From assembly GCA_029747585.1 (NCBI GenBank), contig JAPEVF010000186.1, positions 1 through 64,000 on the forward strand: a DNA stretch of 64,000 bases. Direction: 5' to 3'. The notes beneath the pieces were generated by a model that worked only from the letters and a program-made list of their open reading frames with translations, had not been told where the DNA came from and made no database searches. The position numbers and the translations under genes are program-made. This document shows, one piece after another, positions 10,978 through 21,910 of the stretch (the first letter of the stretch is position 1; each line of letters begins with the position of its first letter). This stretch comes from Pleurotus djamor. Taxonomy: Eukaryota > Basidiomycota > Agaricomycetes > Agaricales > Pleurotaceae.

Positions 10978-11850
10978 GCATCACCGACTCCGACTACAAC
11001 GTATCGCTAGGAAAACATGCCGCAAACATATACACACCGAACGGCACCCATATCGCTACCGGCCCCAAGGAAGGGGCCCTCTACACTCTGAACTTCGCAG
11101 GCATCATGCCTTCCCCTGGAGGTTACTGCATCTGCACATCTCGTGAACACCCAAATTGTTCGTCACGTCAGTATCATTGCCGAGAACCCGCTCTCGCTTG
11201 CTCGCCGTCATCCATGAAGTCTGTAGCCGCCGCCGCGCTAGTTGAGGGGGAGAAGACAAGGACCTCGCCGTCTGTCGAACGAACCTTCCCACATCGTCTA
11301 CAACATCTCGCATACGCATTCCGACGCCGCCTCGCTACACGTCTACGCGTCTCGCAGACCTTCTAAGACAGCCAGGCTCACCAAGTTATCCGAGCACCCA
11401 AAATTCAGCTGCGCAACACGCTGGAACTCGAAATGTTGCATTCGCCGACAGAAACCGAAATGAACACGTAGTTCAAGACTTTGCTATGTTTGCAATAGCC
11501 CAGTTGTATGCCCCTCGACCGTATCGACGCTTCCACGCTCGTAGCAAACATGTTGATAGTCCATGCCGGAGTTGAGGGGGAGTGTTGAAAGAGGAGGACA
11601 TACCGACTGCCGTGGACATTACTTGAGTACGTACACATCCGTACCCTTATGCTACACCTCGTTCCCGCACCCCCGCATCCATAGACAGTGTATACATTCT
11701 CTTGCATCGTACCTACCTAATGCAACGGTTGGTGGCTTTCCCCTCGTTGCTGCGCCGACTTGCAACACATCTTCCTCCGAAGATATTCTTGATCGGCTTC
11801 GATTCAAGGAAGAAGTAACTGGTACATAAGCACCTGATGAGGACTCCGCG
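10978..11850 (+). mobile_element. Ty1/Copia retrotransposon remnant
   Basis: A plus-strand frame from 10978 reads NIYTPNGTHIATGPKEGALY, which resembles the segment between protease and integrase (GAG pre-integrase region) of Copia polyproteins. It degrades after about 60 codons. A purine tract, GTTGAGGGGGAG, followed by TGTTGAAAG at 11583 resembles a polypurine tract and the start of a 3' LTR. A second tract of this type lies at about 11240. I do not see a matching LTR end or a reverse transcriptase. The remnant abuts the end of the long direct repeat, so its insertion probably truncated that repeat. Confidence 0.5.
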
Positions 11851-12169
11851 ACATTTTCGAGGTCGCCTTGGCATAAACATTGCCATCTAACGTTTATGAT
11901 ATATGATGATGATATTTTGATTTATATCTCTGGTAGTTAGCTGAAATAACCACATTTCCGTGGGCTCTACGTCTTGTGTTTCGCCCCCTGCGGAAATCTG
12001 AATATCATTGAATCAACCCACGCCTCGTGGTATGTTAGCTAAGTTGAGAATACAGCGGCCAGCACGACACTGGCTAAAATCATAAAAGATAATTTGATTA
12101 TTATTTTCGATATCGACAAACTTGATAAAGTAGAGATTTTTTGGGTTTCTTCATCTTTTTACTACGAAA

Positions 12170-12531
12170 TCCCTCCCAGGGATATGGTCAAATGTTCGCT
12201 GTGTCCCCTCCCGGCGAAGTTATCTCCAGGTTGGGCATCGACAGCGTAAACGTAGGCATCGATCTTCCAAGTGAGAGTTTGGACAAGAAAGTTGATAGTG
12301 ATGGGGTCCTCTGGGTAATAGATGAACTGTTGGTCTTTCATTAGGGTGAATGATTGACTATGGAAGAGATTATAGGTTTTAGCTGTGTATTACTATCGAA
12401 AATCGAGCATTAGATACTCACTGGCGCCAGTAGTTTGTCCCAGGGGGAGGTGTAAGTTTATTGATGTAGGCTTCGACGGGAACCCCGTGGTGACCTTGGG
12501 CGGATTCAGCTTGATGTGTCGATTCGACCAT
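12170..12531 (-). pseudogene. Companion gene A: truncated paralogue of genes B and C
   Basis: The minus strand from an ATG at 12531 encodes a short N-terminus ending YINKLTPPPGTNYWR, then an intron of about 70 bp. A second exon follows that reads close to gene C: FTLMKDQQFIYYP, then TLTWKIDAYVYAVDAQPGDNF. Similarity stops after GRG, and a stop codon follows within about ten codons. Genes B and C continue for about 160 further residues, so the 3' half is missing. The remnant of a lectin gene lies about 300 bp upstream, the same neighbour arrangement as R1/B and R4/C. The family is unknown. Confidence 0.7.
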
Positions 12532-12834
12532 TGACAATCGAAAGAGGGGATACAGTCGGACCGGGTTACCCGGTTGTGACGTTCGGAGAGTGGTAACGAC
12601 TAATTTCAAGTTGCGCAGCAAACATATATCGCATCTAGACACTTAAGTGCAAGGACTGAAGAAGACAAGAAGGAGAAGTTGGAGATCGGGCGCTTTCGAG
12701 GATCCCGCTCCTTAGGACAAGGGTCAGGTGAAGGGCCAGGGGACTAAAGGGTTGTCAGGAGTCGTCACAATTTAGAAATGGAGGGCACGTTCGGTTGAAG
12801 AAGCAAGCCAAAGGTAAGGAATTTCAAGAAAGCT

Positions 12835-13090
12835 ATTGATCATAATGAAAGAATAGTCTGGGACACAAGGACATATACACAGCACTATGGCCGAGTGCAA
12901 GGTGCTACGACACAGTCCTATAGAAAGCCAGAGAAGTTCCAGATACTTAGAAGAATAAAACTTGTCGTCTACTGAACTATTGCCTAGGCTTGATTTGAAT
13001 CCGTCTCGATGTGGTTGAAGCTCTGCAGCTGATTGTCATCGACGAAAACCTGGTTCTTCCAAGCGACCGTGACACGTCGCGAAGGATTCA
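12835..13090 (-). pseudogene. Decayed 3' end of a ricin-B lectin gene
   Basis: The minus strand reads VDDNQLQSF, then SNQA followed by TAG and AIVQ with a stop. R1 has VDGNQLQSF and NQAWVVVQ at the same place. The conserved Trp of the last QxW motif has become a stop codon. The 3' flank also resembles the flank of R1. No upstream lectin exons are visible. Together with the truncated companion gene at 12.2-12.5 kb it represents a third, dead copy of the lectin/companion pair. Confidence 0.65.
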
Positions 13091-13428
13091 AGCCTAGGCC
13101 TGTTGGGAGATACCAGGGGCACTCCTAAAGAATGTTGGCTGGCCACTGGAGGAGTCAGTACGCACAATGAGCTCGAAGCTGGCGCCTGGAATTTCAAGAT
13201 GTTCAGTCTAAAGTGGAGAGCAAGCCATCCGGCGAGCAATGTTCTGAGAGAGGACTCTTGTGGGTGTGCCCTGTCTTGGGCACGAAATCCATGGGTGCAC
13301 AGTTCACGTCACTGAGTCATGCATGGTTCATGTGTTTTCACTGTCAGTGCTTCGACCTGAGGCTACAGCTAGGAATAGCGTCGCACTACTACTCAATACG
13401 ACACTAAGGAGTATGTAAAGGATATCCA
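13091..13428. other. Spacer between lectin remnant and gene B
   Basis: No gene is visible. The open frames are short and on both strands. The stretch is the downstream flank of gene B. Confidence 0.4.
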
Positions 13429-13680
13429 TTATACGGTGAAGGTGCAATCTACCGTAATTGTATGAGTCTCTGCAACGAGTGGGTCCTACAGAAGGGGTCA
13501 GATGATAGTAGAAGCCTCGACATGTCAGTAGCGAGCTCACGATGTCGAACGAGCCCGGAGAGTGAACAGATGCCTTGCAATCTGAAATAAATAAGATACC
13601 GTGTCAGTACGAGTTAGTGGATTGATAAGACCAGAGTACAAACCAAAAGCGACTTGGGACATAGACGTGAATTTGAAAAC

Positions 13681-14125
13681 TATGGCTCGCTCGATGTGTC
13701 AAAAATAAAATAGGGCCCCCCGCAGATTCAACTAAGAAAAATCACCCCCCGCAGAAAGTCAAGTCAGTCAATTCTAGTGAACGGCCCCCCNGCAGATAGA
13801 CGTACCTGGGACATGGTCCCCGCAGATAGCGATGTCTGAGGAGTGTCCGCCGCAGATACAATTTGGTGGACACAATTTTAGATGCCCCCCGCAGATTATT
13901 CAAAAAACGCACCGTGTCGGGGTGCTCCCCGCAGATTGATGAGATGACGCACCTAGTCGAGGTGCCCCCCGCAGAACATGGAATGTGACGGGCATGACAC
14001 AGCTAAGTCAAATGCCCCCCGCAGATGGAGTGTGACATGGGTGTGACACCATGAAATTCAACGACCCCCCGCAGAAGAGACTTGGAGGGAGTGGTTTTCA
14101 GACGTCCCCCGCAGAAGTTGAAAAA
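13681..14125 (+). repeat. TE1 left subterminal array of CCCCCCGCAGA
   Basis: About eleven copies of (C)CCCCCGCAGA(A/T), spaced roughly 35-50 bp, with TCA- and GTGACA-containing spacers between them. The matching right array is at about 16300-16715 on the opposite strand. Regularly spaced short motifs near transposon ends are commonly transposase-binding sites; here that is inference. Confidence 0.85.
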
Positions 14126-14375
14126 AATCATCCGAAAAATGAAGCAAAATTAATATTTAATTTGACTTAGCAGAAACGTCAGCAGAAATTTTGGTACAAA
14201 AGTGCTAAATATAGGATTAGCAGACGGTTAGCTTATCAAGCAAATATTTCTCACACTTGCGGGGTATTGAGGCCTGAGGAGTCTCCTCCTCCTCCTCCCC
14301 TTCAATCAAAATTAGTGGGGGAAATTGTCATTTGTGAATGTGAGTGGGAACACGTCGAAAAGTTTGCGAAAAGTG

Positions 14376-14407
14376 ATGAATCGGACTGGGATCCCAGTCC
14401 GATTCAT
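14376..14407. repeat. Perfect 32-bp palindrome in TE1
   Basis: The half-site ATGAATCGGACTGGGA is followed at once by its exact reverse complement, giving a hairpin with no loop. The same palindrome, two bases longer, occurs in TE2 at the equivalent distance (about 700 bp) from the opposite end. Confidence 0.9.
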
Positions 14408-14559
14408 AACCTGCCTAATTTGGACTTGAGCGCTTGATCGCTTGAACACTCTCCTCAATGTCCTCGACGACGAACCAACGGCACTATAACTCTGTGGGTA
14501 CTCCCTCAATTTACTCGGTCTCTTTTGTATATCATGACGATAGGGAGTGATAGTCATCC

Positions 14560-15870
14560 CCTGCACCCAACAACAAGCTCCGGAGCATCTCCAAGTCGTT
14601 CTCCCCACCCTCTCCCCCTTGTACCGGAAAAGCGGCCCTAACTCCATGAGTTCTGGCCTAAATTACTCGATTCCTTTCGCAAACATCGACGATAGAACAC
14701 CGTAGCACTCACCCGTACCAACCGCCATGCTCCGAGGCTTCCCAAATCATCTGTCTCCACCCTCTCCCCCTTGTACTCGCAAAAATCTGATAACTAGGTG
14801 AGTTCATGCTTTATTCTTTTACGCTCTCTCTCAAACCCTGACAATAGGTTATTGAAGCAGATCCTAGCACTCGCTGCTTCACTCTGAGGCTTCCTAGCCC
14901 ATCTTTGCCCGTCCTCTCCCCCTTGTACCAACAAAAATCGCGATATCTTTGTGATTTTTCGCTTGATTCACTCGCTCTATCTTTCAGATACTCATGGTAA
15001 ACTGTTTTAGTGAACGTCTGCACTCGCCGCCACGACTCGGAGCGTTCCAGACTGTTTCTCCCTACCCTCTCCTCCTTGTACCTAACCAGTGCGATAACTC
15101 TGTAAGTTCTCGCTCAATTCACTTGCTTCCTGTTGAAACAACTAACGATAGGCTATAGCAGCAACTTCTCGTACTAACTGTCATGTTCCAAGGGTTCCCA
15201 GACGATCTCTGCCCGCCCTCTCCCCGTTGTACCAGGAAAAATCGCGATATATTTGTGAGTTCTGACTCGATTTACGAGCTCTCTCTTGCAAATACTCACG
15301 ATATATGTTCTTAGTAAACCTCTGCACTCGCCCCTGCGACTTGGAGTGTCCCAGAGTCCCTTTCCCCCCGCCCTCTCCTCCTAGTACCCAAATGGTGTGA
15401 TAACTCTGTAAGTTCTGGCTCAAATCACTCGTTCTCTTTTGAAAACGTTAACGATAGGTTATTTCAGCAAAATTTCGTACCAACCGCCGCGTTTGGAGCA
15501 ATGGAGGCTTCCCAGATCATTTCTCCCCACCCTTTCCCCCTCGTCCAAGCAAAAAANTGCGATAACTGGGTGCGTTCTTGCTCTATTTCTTCACTCTCTT
15601 TTGCAAACACTGACTATGGGTTATCTTAGTCAATGCGCGCATTTGCTGACGCGTTCCGTAGCTGCCTGAACCGTCTCTCCCCACCCTCTCCCCCTTGTAC
15701 CAGCAAAAAACGCGATATTTTTGAGTTCTTGCTCGATTTACTCGGTTTCTTTTACAGAAACCAGTGACTCATCTCAGTAGTCTACGCCCGCACTTGTTGT
15801 CACGTTTCGGACTCGCCCAGACCGTCCCCACCCACCCTTTCTCCCTTGGTACCACCAAAGCGACCATAAC
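14560..15870 (+). repeat. TE1 internal ~155-bp tandem array
   Basis: About nine units, each marked by CCCTCTCCCCCTTGTACC and then CAAAAA, CGATAACT and a donor-like GTGAGTTC or GTAAGTTC. A CTAACGATAG or CTGACTATG-like stretch and a block similar to GAGGCTTCCCAGATCATCTC follow. Each unit therefore looks like a ~100-bp exon plus a ~50-bp intron. Frames do not stay open across units. Confidence 0.7.
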
Positions 15871-18009
15871 TCACTGATCGAGAACTCGCCCACGAAACGT
15901 AGCCTTCGAAGGGCCTCCCAACCACCTTCTACCTCCGCTGGCGCCGAACGTCCATGTGGTATGAACAAAGGAAGACCCTCACGAGATAGTAATCGAGGTT
16001 CTTGTAGCAATCTTGTAGATTTTTTGTAGATTTAAGTAGTATGACACTAAATAAATGTAGATGAGCTCAGCACAGCCCGCAGCCCAACTAAGAAATTTCA
16101 ACAGAGAACCCTTCTCCCAAAAATGAGACAAAGAACCACTGGTTGAAGTAGGTAACAACAAAAATCCTGAAAACGGCGACGAATACTTGATAAGAATTAA
16201 GATAACTATCCGCTATTTCCTTATTTAGCAAGTTTGGCACCTAATCCATGCTTACGTTTCTGCTAAGCTAAATTAATTATTAATTTCACATGTTTTTTCG
16301 TTGATTTATCTCAACTTCTGCGGGGGACGTCAGAAAACAACTCCCTCGAAGTCTCTTCTGCGGGGGGCCATCGAATTCCACCATGTCACACCTCTGTCAC
16401 ACTCTGTCTGCGGGGGGGCAGTTGACTTAGCCGTCTCATGCCCGTCACATCCCATGATCTGCGGGGGGGCAGCTCGACTAGGTATGACATCTTATCAATC
16501 TGCGGGGAGCACCTTGACAAGGTGCGTTATTTGATTAATCTGCGGAGGGCATCTAAAATTCTGGTCACCAAGTTGTATCTGCGGGGGACGGTGCTCAAAC
16601 ATCCCTATCTGCGGGGACCATGTCCCAGGTACGTCTATCTGCGGGGGAACAATCATTGTCAGTCATTAACTTGACTTTCTGCGGGGGGCAACTTTTTGAA
16701 AAAGTTTCTGCGGGGGGCCCTATTTTATTTTTGACACATCAAGCGAGCCATAGAAAACGGAAAGGGATACAAAGGGGAAGTTGGAATAGAAGTCGGGCTG
16801 AAACACAGCTTTAACCACATAGAGTGCATGAGAGTAAATTTTCACTCACCCTGCTATCGAAGGAAACACTCCATTGAGTTCCAGAGGAACCATTAACGAA
16901 ACCAGTTTGCTGGCCATCATGTAAGTCAAGGCTATCCTCATACTGTGCGGTAAACGTGGTCAGTTGATTGCCACTGTCGGTGAACATTTGCATATCCTGA
17001 GCAAACGAAATTATGGCTCGCTCGATGTGTCAAAAATAAAATAGGGCCCCCCGCAGATTCAACTAAGAAAAATCACCCCCCGCAGAAAGTCAAGTCAGTG
17101 AGTTAAAATGATCATCGCCCCGCAGATAGACATACCTGGGACATGTTCCCCGCAGATAGTCATGTCTGAGTAGTGTCCCCCGCAGATACAATTTGGTGAA
17201 TCAAATTTTCGATGTCCCCCGCAGATTAGTGAAATAGCGCACCTTGTTGGAGCGCTCCCCGCAGATTGGTGAAATAACGCACCTAGTCAAGGTGCTCCCC
17301 GCAGATCATGGCTTGTGACGGACATGAGACAGTCAAGTCAGCTGCCCCCCNGCAGAAGTGGTGTGACAGAGGTGTGACACCATGGAATTGAATGACCCCC
17401 CGCAGAAGAGACTTGGAGGGAGTGGTTTCCAGACGTCCCCCGCAGAAGTAGAAAAAATCATCTGAAAAATCAAGCAAAATTAATAATTAATTTCTCTTAG
17501 CAGAAACGTAAGCAGAAATTGGATGCAAAATTGCTAAATATAGAAGGAGCGGACGGTTATCTTGTCGGGCAAGTTTTCATCTTCATCTTCGACGTTAGTG
17601 AATAGCCTGGGTAACCCATGTATGCTTTGGTACCAACCCATACACAGCCAACCCGGGTCATTCTGTGGGTTCACCCATACCCACACCCACCATGGGTATC
17701 AGTGTATGGGTCAAGAAACAACAAAGATATTCGCATTACAGGGGCTTTTTCACAGGGGCTTGCAAAATGGGGCGAATTATAAAGGTATGCTCTGGTCATT
17801 CAATTACCTTGAACCAAGGCTCAAATTCATTGAATAGGCATGCCATATGTATGCCAAGGTACTATGTCATGGATTTCGTTGATAGTGGGTCAAAACGGCA
17901 CCATGCATCACATAGGGGGTTTGATTTCTCAGGAGCCAGGGGTTAGACACATTTTTCGGATGAACAGAGGCCTGGGAAGCAGATACAGAGGTACATAAAG
18001 TTATAGTGG

Positions 18010-18420
18010 TTAGTGAATCTCATCCCAGCCATCATCCATCAAGTAATCATTGACTATAGCATGCGGATCAGCTACGTCGACCTCTGGTAACTTGGCTATG
18101 CTGCGAAGGTCATTGGAACAGATAAGTTGAAGATTGGGGTGCTTGATATTGAGTCGGCTCCACTCGCCAAGACATAGAATAGCTCGAGTTGATTGAGCAG
18201 AGAGACGGTTGCATATCAATGAAAGGGCTAGACGGCCAGTGCTAAAGACACGTTCGACGGCGACTGAAGTAGCTGTATGGGTATAAGCATGAGGCACAAG
18301 CCATGTTATGAGTGAAGAACGTACCTGGTATTGTGAGATAGTCCAACGCTATCCTTGAGAGCCTTGGAGCGTCGGGCTCGGAGGGTGTGAGAGTCGTGAG
18401 AGCCGTCGCAAAGAGTAGGA
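18010..18420 (-). pseudogene. hAT transposase C-terminal fragment inside TE2
   Basis: The minus strand reads SRIALDYLTIP, then an intron (GTACGTTCTT to ATACAG), then ATSVAVERVFSTGR and NRLSAQSTRAILCLGEW. This is the conserved C-terminal dimerisation region of hAT transposases. The reading ends normally at a stop, but upstream coding is lost by about 18420, leaving roughly 110 of the usual 600 or more residues. The 3' flank (about 17600-17720) holds short reiterations of ACCCATAC/CATGGGTA. TE1 has no equivalent, so TE2 probably acquired this by a nested insertion or capture. TE2's 6-bp target duplication argues against hAT as its own driver. Confidence 0.75.
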
Positions 18421-18599
18421 GTCTCGTAGATACGAGAATGAACGATCTACTTGTATGTATGAGGGTCTTGAGGAAGCGCGTGCGGCTCGTATAGAGCGGA
18501 TTGACTGTGGAAGGTTTGCGAAGGGTTCGAACTTCGTGAAGGACTCAGGAGAGAGAGCGTCAGACTTGCAGGGCAGAAGGATGGAGTCATCGCGAAGAG

Positions 18600-19760
18600 T
18601 CTGCGGGTAGTTTCAGTTTGGTATATTTAGGGATTTGAGGGAGTTCACAACGCCAGGTGAGCTTGCACCAGCGGCAGAAGTAGAGGCATTGGGGATGGTT
18701 GAAAGAGGCGTTCTTTGGCTACCAGTACAAGGAGGAGAGGAGAGACGGGGAGAGACGGTCTGTGCGACTCCGTAGTATAGCAGCAAATGCGAGCATGGAC
18801 TACTATGACATGTTGTTAGTGTCTTCAAAATATAACAATTAAATCAAGCGAGAACTCACAAAGTTATCACATTTTTGGGAGAGGGTGAGGAGCAACGGTT
18901 GAGGTAGCTCCGGAGCGCAGCGGCGTATCCAGGTGTTGACTGCGATGACTTACTATTAGCTTTTGCAAAAGAGAGTAAAAGGATCGAGCGAGAACTCACC
19001 TAGTTACCGCAAATTTCGCTAGTAAAAGGGGGAGGGTGGGGGAGGGGTGATCTGGGAAGCCTTGAAACGCAGCGGTTGTTACGAAGATCTGCTGCAATGA
19101 CCTATTGTTAACGTTTTCAAAAGAGAATGAGTGATTTGAGCAAGAACTTGCAGAGTTATCGCACTGTTAGAGTGCCAGGAGGAGAGGGTGGGGAGAAACA
19201 GTGTGGGACGATCCGAGTCGTGGCAGCGAGTGAGAGAGTCTACTACGACAGTCTATAGTGAGTATCTGAAAGAGAGAACAAGTAAATCAAGCGAAAACTC
19301 ACAAAGATATCGCTTTTTTTGGCTGGTACAAGGGGGAGAGGATGGGCAGAGATGGTCTGGGAAGCCTCAGAGCACAGCGGCAAGGGCGGGTATTTGCTGC
19401 GCTGACATATTGTTAGTGTTTTCAAAAGAAATGAAGAGAATAGAGCAAGAACTCGCCTAGTTATTGCATTTTTTGCAAGTACACGGGGGAGAGGGTGGGG
19501 AGAGACGATTTGGGAAGCCTCGGAGCATGGCGGTTGGTACGGGTGAGTGCTACGGTGACCTATCATGGATTTTTGCGAAAGGAATCGAGTGGTTTAGACC
19601 AGAACTCATGCAGTTATGGACGCTTTTCTGGTACAAGGGGGAGAGGGTGGGGAGAACGACTTGGAGCTCATTGTTGGGAGGCAGGGAATGGCTACCACTC
19701 CCTATCGTTAGTATATGCAAAATAGACTGGGTAAATTGAAGGGACACTCACAGAGTTTTA
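18600..19760 (-). repeat. TE2 internal ~155-bp tandem array
   Basis: The same units as in TE1, read on the opposite strand and fewer in number. Each is marked on the plus strand by GGTACAAGGGGGAGAGG followed by GGGAAGCCTCGGAGC-like sequence. Confidence 0.65.
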
Positions 19761-19838
19761 GTTGTTGGTTCGTCAAGCTTCAAGTGTCGTCGGGGAGATG
19801 GTTGAGTGTTCAAGCGCTCAAGTCCAAATTAGGCAGGT

Positions 19839-19872
19839 GATGAATCGGACTGGGATCCCAGTCCGATTCATC
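19839..19872. repeat. Perfect 34-bp palindrome in TE2
   Basis: The half-site GATGAATCGGACTGGGA is followed directly by its reverse complement. It lies about 700 bp from the right end, mirroring the TE1 copy. The flanking TTAGGCAGG and GCGCTCAAGTCC sequences are conserved as well. Confidence 0.9.
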
Positions 19873-21199
19873 ACTTTTCGACGTGTTCCACCCACATTCA
19901 CAAAGGTATGTGCTTTAACAATGTCCCCCACCAATTTTGAATGAAGGGGAGGAGGAGGAGAAGACTCCTGGCCACCTTGGCCATGATTGTGACGAAGGTG
20001 GATAAATATTTGCGAGATAAGATAACCGTTTGCTATTTCCATATTTAGCATTTTTGTATTGAATTTCTGCTTACGTTTCTGCTAATCTATATTAATTATT
20101 AATTTTACTTAATTTTTCGGATGATTTTTTTCAACTTCTGCGGGGGACGTCTGAAAACCTCTCTCTCAAAGTCTTTTCTGCGGGGGGCCATCCAGTTCCA
20201 TGGTGTCACACCTCTGTCACACTCCTTCTGCGGGGGGCAGTTGACTTAGCCGTCTCATGCCCGTCACATCCCATGATCTGCGGGGGGCACCTTGACTAGG
20301 TGCGTTATTTCACCAATCTGCGGGGAGCGCTCCGACAAGGTGCGCTATTTGACTTNATCTGCGGGGGGCATCTCAAATTTGGTTCACCAAATTGTATCTG
20401 CGGGGGACACTACTCAGACGTGACTATCTGCGGGGACCATGTCCCAGGTACGTCTATCTGCGGGGGGACAATTACTACAATCAACGGACATGACTTTCTG
20501 CGGGGGGCCACNTTTTGAAAAAGTTTCTGCGGGGGGCCCTATTTTATTTTTGACACATCGAGCGAGCCATACGAAATGGGGTCTAGGAAATGAGGTAAAT
20601 CAGCCGCCCCGATGTGAGCTACGAAGCTCACAATTCCACATATCCCCATTATGAGATCCACTGTTTGACGGGGGAAGTTGCTTCACGGCCGACGAACCAC
20701 CAGGAGCAGGGCTCATCGTCACACTATAACGATATGACATATCACTTCCCACCATCGCACCAGTTGCCGCTGAACCCGTGTGGAGGAGTACAACATAAAC
20801 GGAGCCTCCCCTCTCTGCAAAGTCATCCCCGGGTTGGGCATCTACGGTATACACGTAGGCATCAATATTCCAGGTGAGCGTTTCGACCAGCGTCTCCTGG
20901 TCAAAGGGGAAATCTGCCTTGAAAATCAAGTCTTTGTCTTTCATGATGGTAAATGTTTGGCTGTGAGGCGCGAAGGGAAAGTTCAAGATAAGTATAGAAG
21001 ACCGGCGTTGGAATAACTGAATGACTTACTGGCGCCAGTAGTTCGTTCCAGGCGGAGGTGTCAATTTATTGATGTATCCTTTCGGTAGATCGCGCTCCAC
21101 AAGTTTCACGGGCATGCGCTGCTCTTTGGGTGTATTGTCAATGCGAACCCCGGACTGAGCGCGGAGGGTTCCCTGTTGTTGGTTTGTCGAGTTGGCCAT

Positions 21200-21910
21200 T
21201 TTTCTGGAGAAAGTGCGTATTGCGTTGAAGTCTGGTAGTCAGTGTAGCGTCCTGTATGGGCTTTTATAGGACAGGCCATCCATTATCCATAGCCTCGGAA
21301 TCCATGAGACGACTTTCGAGCTCGGCGACGACCTAAGCCGACTAGGCGTAGGAAGGTAGCCAATGGCGGAGAAAAGTTCAGTGGAACCGAAAAGGTAGTT
21401 GTCTTTCTCCGAGCGTACCCTCTTGGAAACACCAAAATGGACAAAGCTCTTGATCGACGTCAACCCTAGGTTGTGCGATACCGGGAGCTGGAATTATCTT
21501 CCCGGTGTGCGTGTTAGCCTTGTGAGCTGCTTGTGAGACGAAGGCAAGACGAAGGATCAGAAATTTGGCAGTGAATTAGTCAACAGGAAAGCGCCGGCGC
21601 GCTTACCGCCGCCGCGTTAGCAGGAACTCCTGTATCAAGACCCAGAGAACGTGAAAAAANGGCGTACAGACGATAGGAAGTAGTAAGTTAAGACCGCCTT
21701 CGTGCTTATTAATCACGCTTATAGGAGGTTTTATGACGATGTTGCAAAGGGATACGGATGGAATATCATTATCAAAGACAGTTATTGATTATAATGAAAG
21801 GATGGCCTAAGGATGTATAGGGTGATACATAGCAAAGTACGAAATGATGCGACAAAGTCCCGGAGAGAGCGTGAATAATCCAATGTAAAAGATGATAAAA
21901 GTCTGTTCGA
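21200..21910. other. Spacer between gene B and lectin R1
   Basis: It contains the gene B promoter (TATAAAAG on the minus strand near 21261) and the downstream flank of R1. A tract around 21590-21660 includes one undetermined base. No further gene is seen. Confidence 0.5.

Larger units (their letters stand above)
13681..16752. mobile_element. TE1: DNA transposon with long inverted ends, in an exon of gene B
   Basis: The ends are inverted copies: TATGGCTCGCTCGATGTGTC on the left, and on the right GACACATCAAGCGAGCCATA. GAAAAC at 13675-13680 is repeated at 16753-16758, a 6-bp target duplication. About 450 bp at each end carry some eleven copies of CCCCCCGCAGA or close variants. The interior holds a ~155-bp tandem array (about 14560-15860). 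I find no transposase, so it is probably non-autonomous. The superfamily is unassigned; a 6-bp duplication does not fit hAT (8), Tc1/mariner (TA) or CACTA (2-3). Confidence 0.9.
17012..20571. mobile_element. TE2: second copy of the same transposon, in another exon of gene B
   Basis: The left end is again TATGGCTCGCTCGATGTGTC and the right end is its exact inverse. CGAAAT at 17006-17011 is repeated at 20572-20577, again a 6-bp target duplication. Rejoining at one CGAAAT restores an uninterrupted exon matching gene C. The subterminal C-rich arrays are the same as in TE1. The palindrome and the internal array lie nearer the right end, so TE2 is inverted relative to TE1. It is about 490 bp longer than TE1 and contains a hAT transposase fragment. 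Confidence 0.9.
13429..21199 (-). pseudogene. Companion gene B, split by two transposons
   Basis: Exons on the minus strand follow gene C closely. Exon 1 starts at the ATG at 21199 and ends at the TPPPGTNYWR motif. Exon 2 (about 20630-20950) contains DFPFDQETLVETLTW and VDAQPGDDFAERGG. The next exon begins DPISF, where TE2 (17012-20571) interrupts it, and resumes at 16846-17005 with AQDMQMFTD. The following exon begins PDFYSNFPFVSLSVF and is cut by TE1 (13681-16752), resuming FTSMSQVAF. Two more short exons end ITVDCTF and a stop at 13429. Without the 6.6 kb of inserts the locus would be about 1.1 kb, as in gene C, and no other lesion is obvious. A TATA box (TATAAAAG, about 21261) remains. 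The present gene cannot encode a complete product unless the inserts are spliced out. Family unrecognised. Confidence 0.85.

Noticed and set aside
10614..11366. 250-codon frame as one protein
   Set aside because: It fuses repeat modules (intron-like sequence included) with a Copia fragment across the break at 10977.
13681..14125. CRISPR-like array of short repeats with spacers
   Set aside because: The 11-bp repeats are too short, the spacing is uneven and the arrays are inverted at the two ends of a transposon in a fungal genome.
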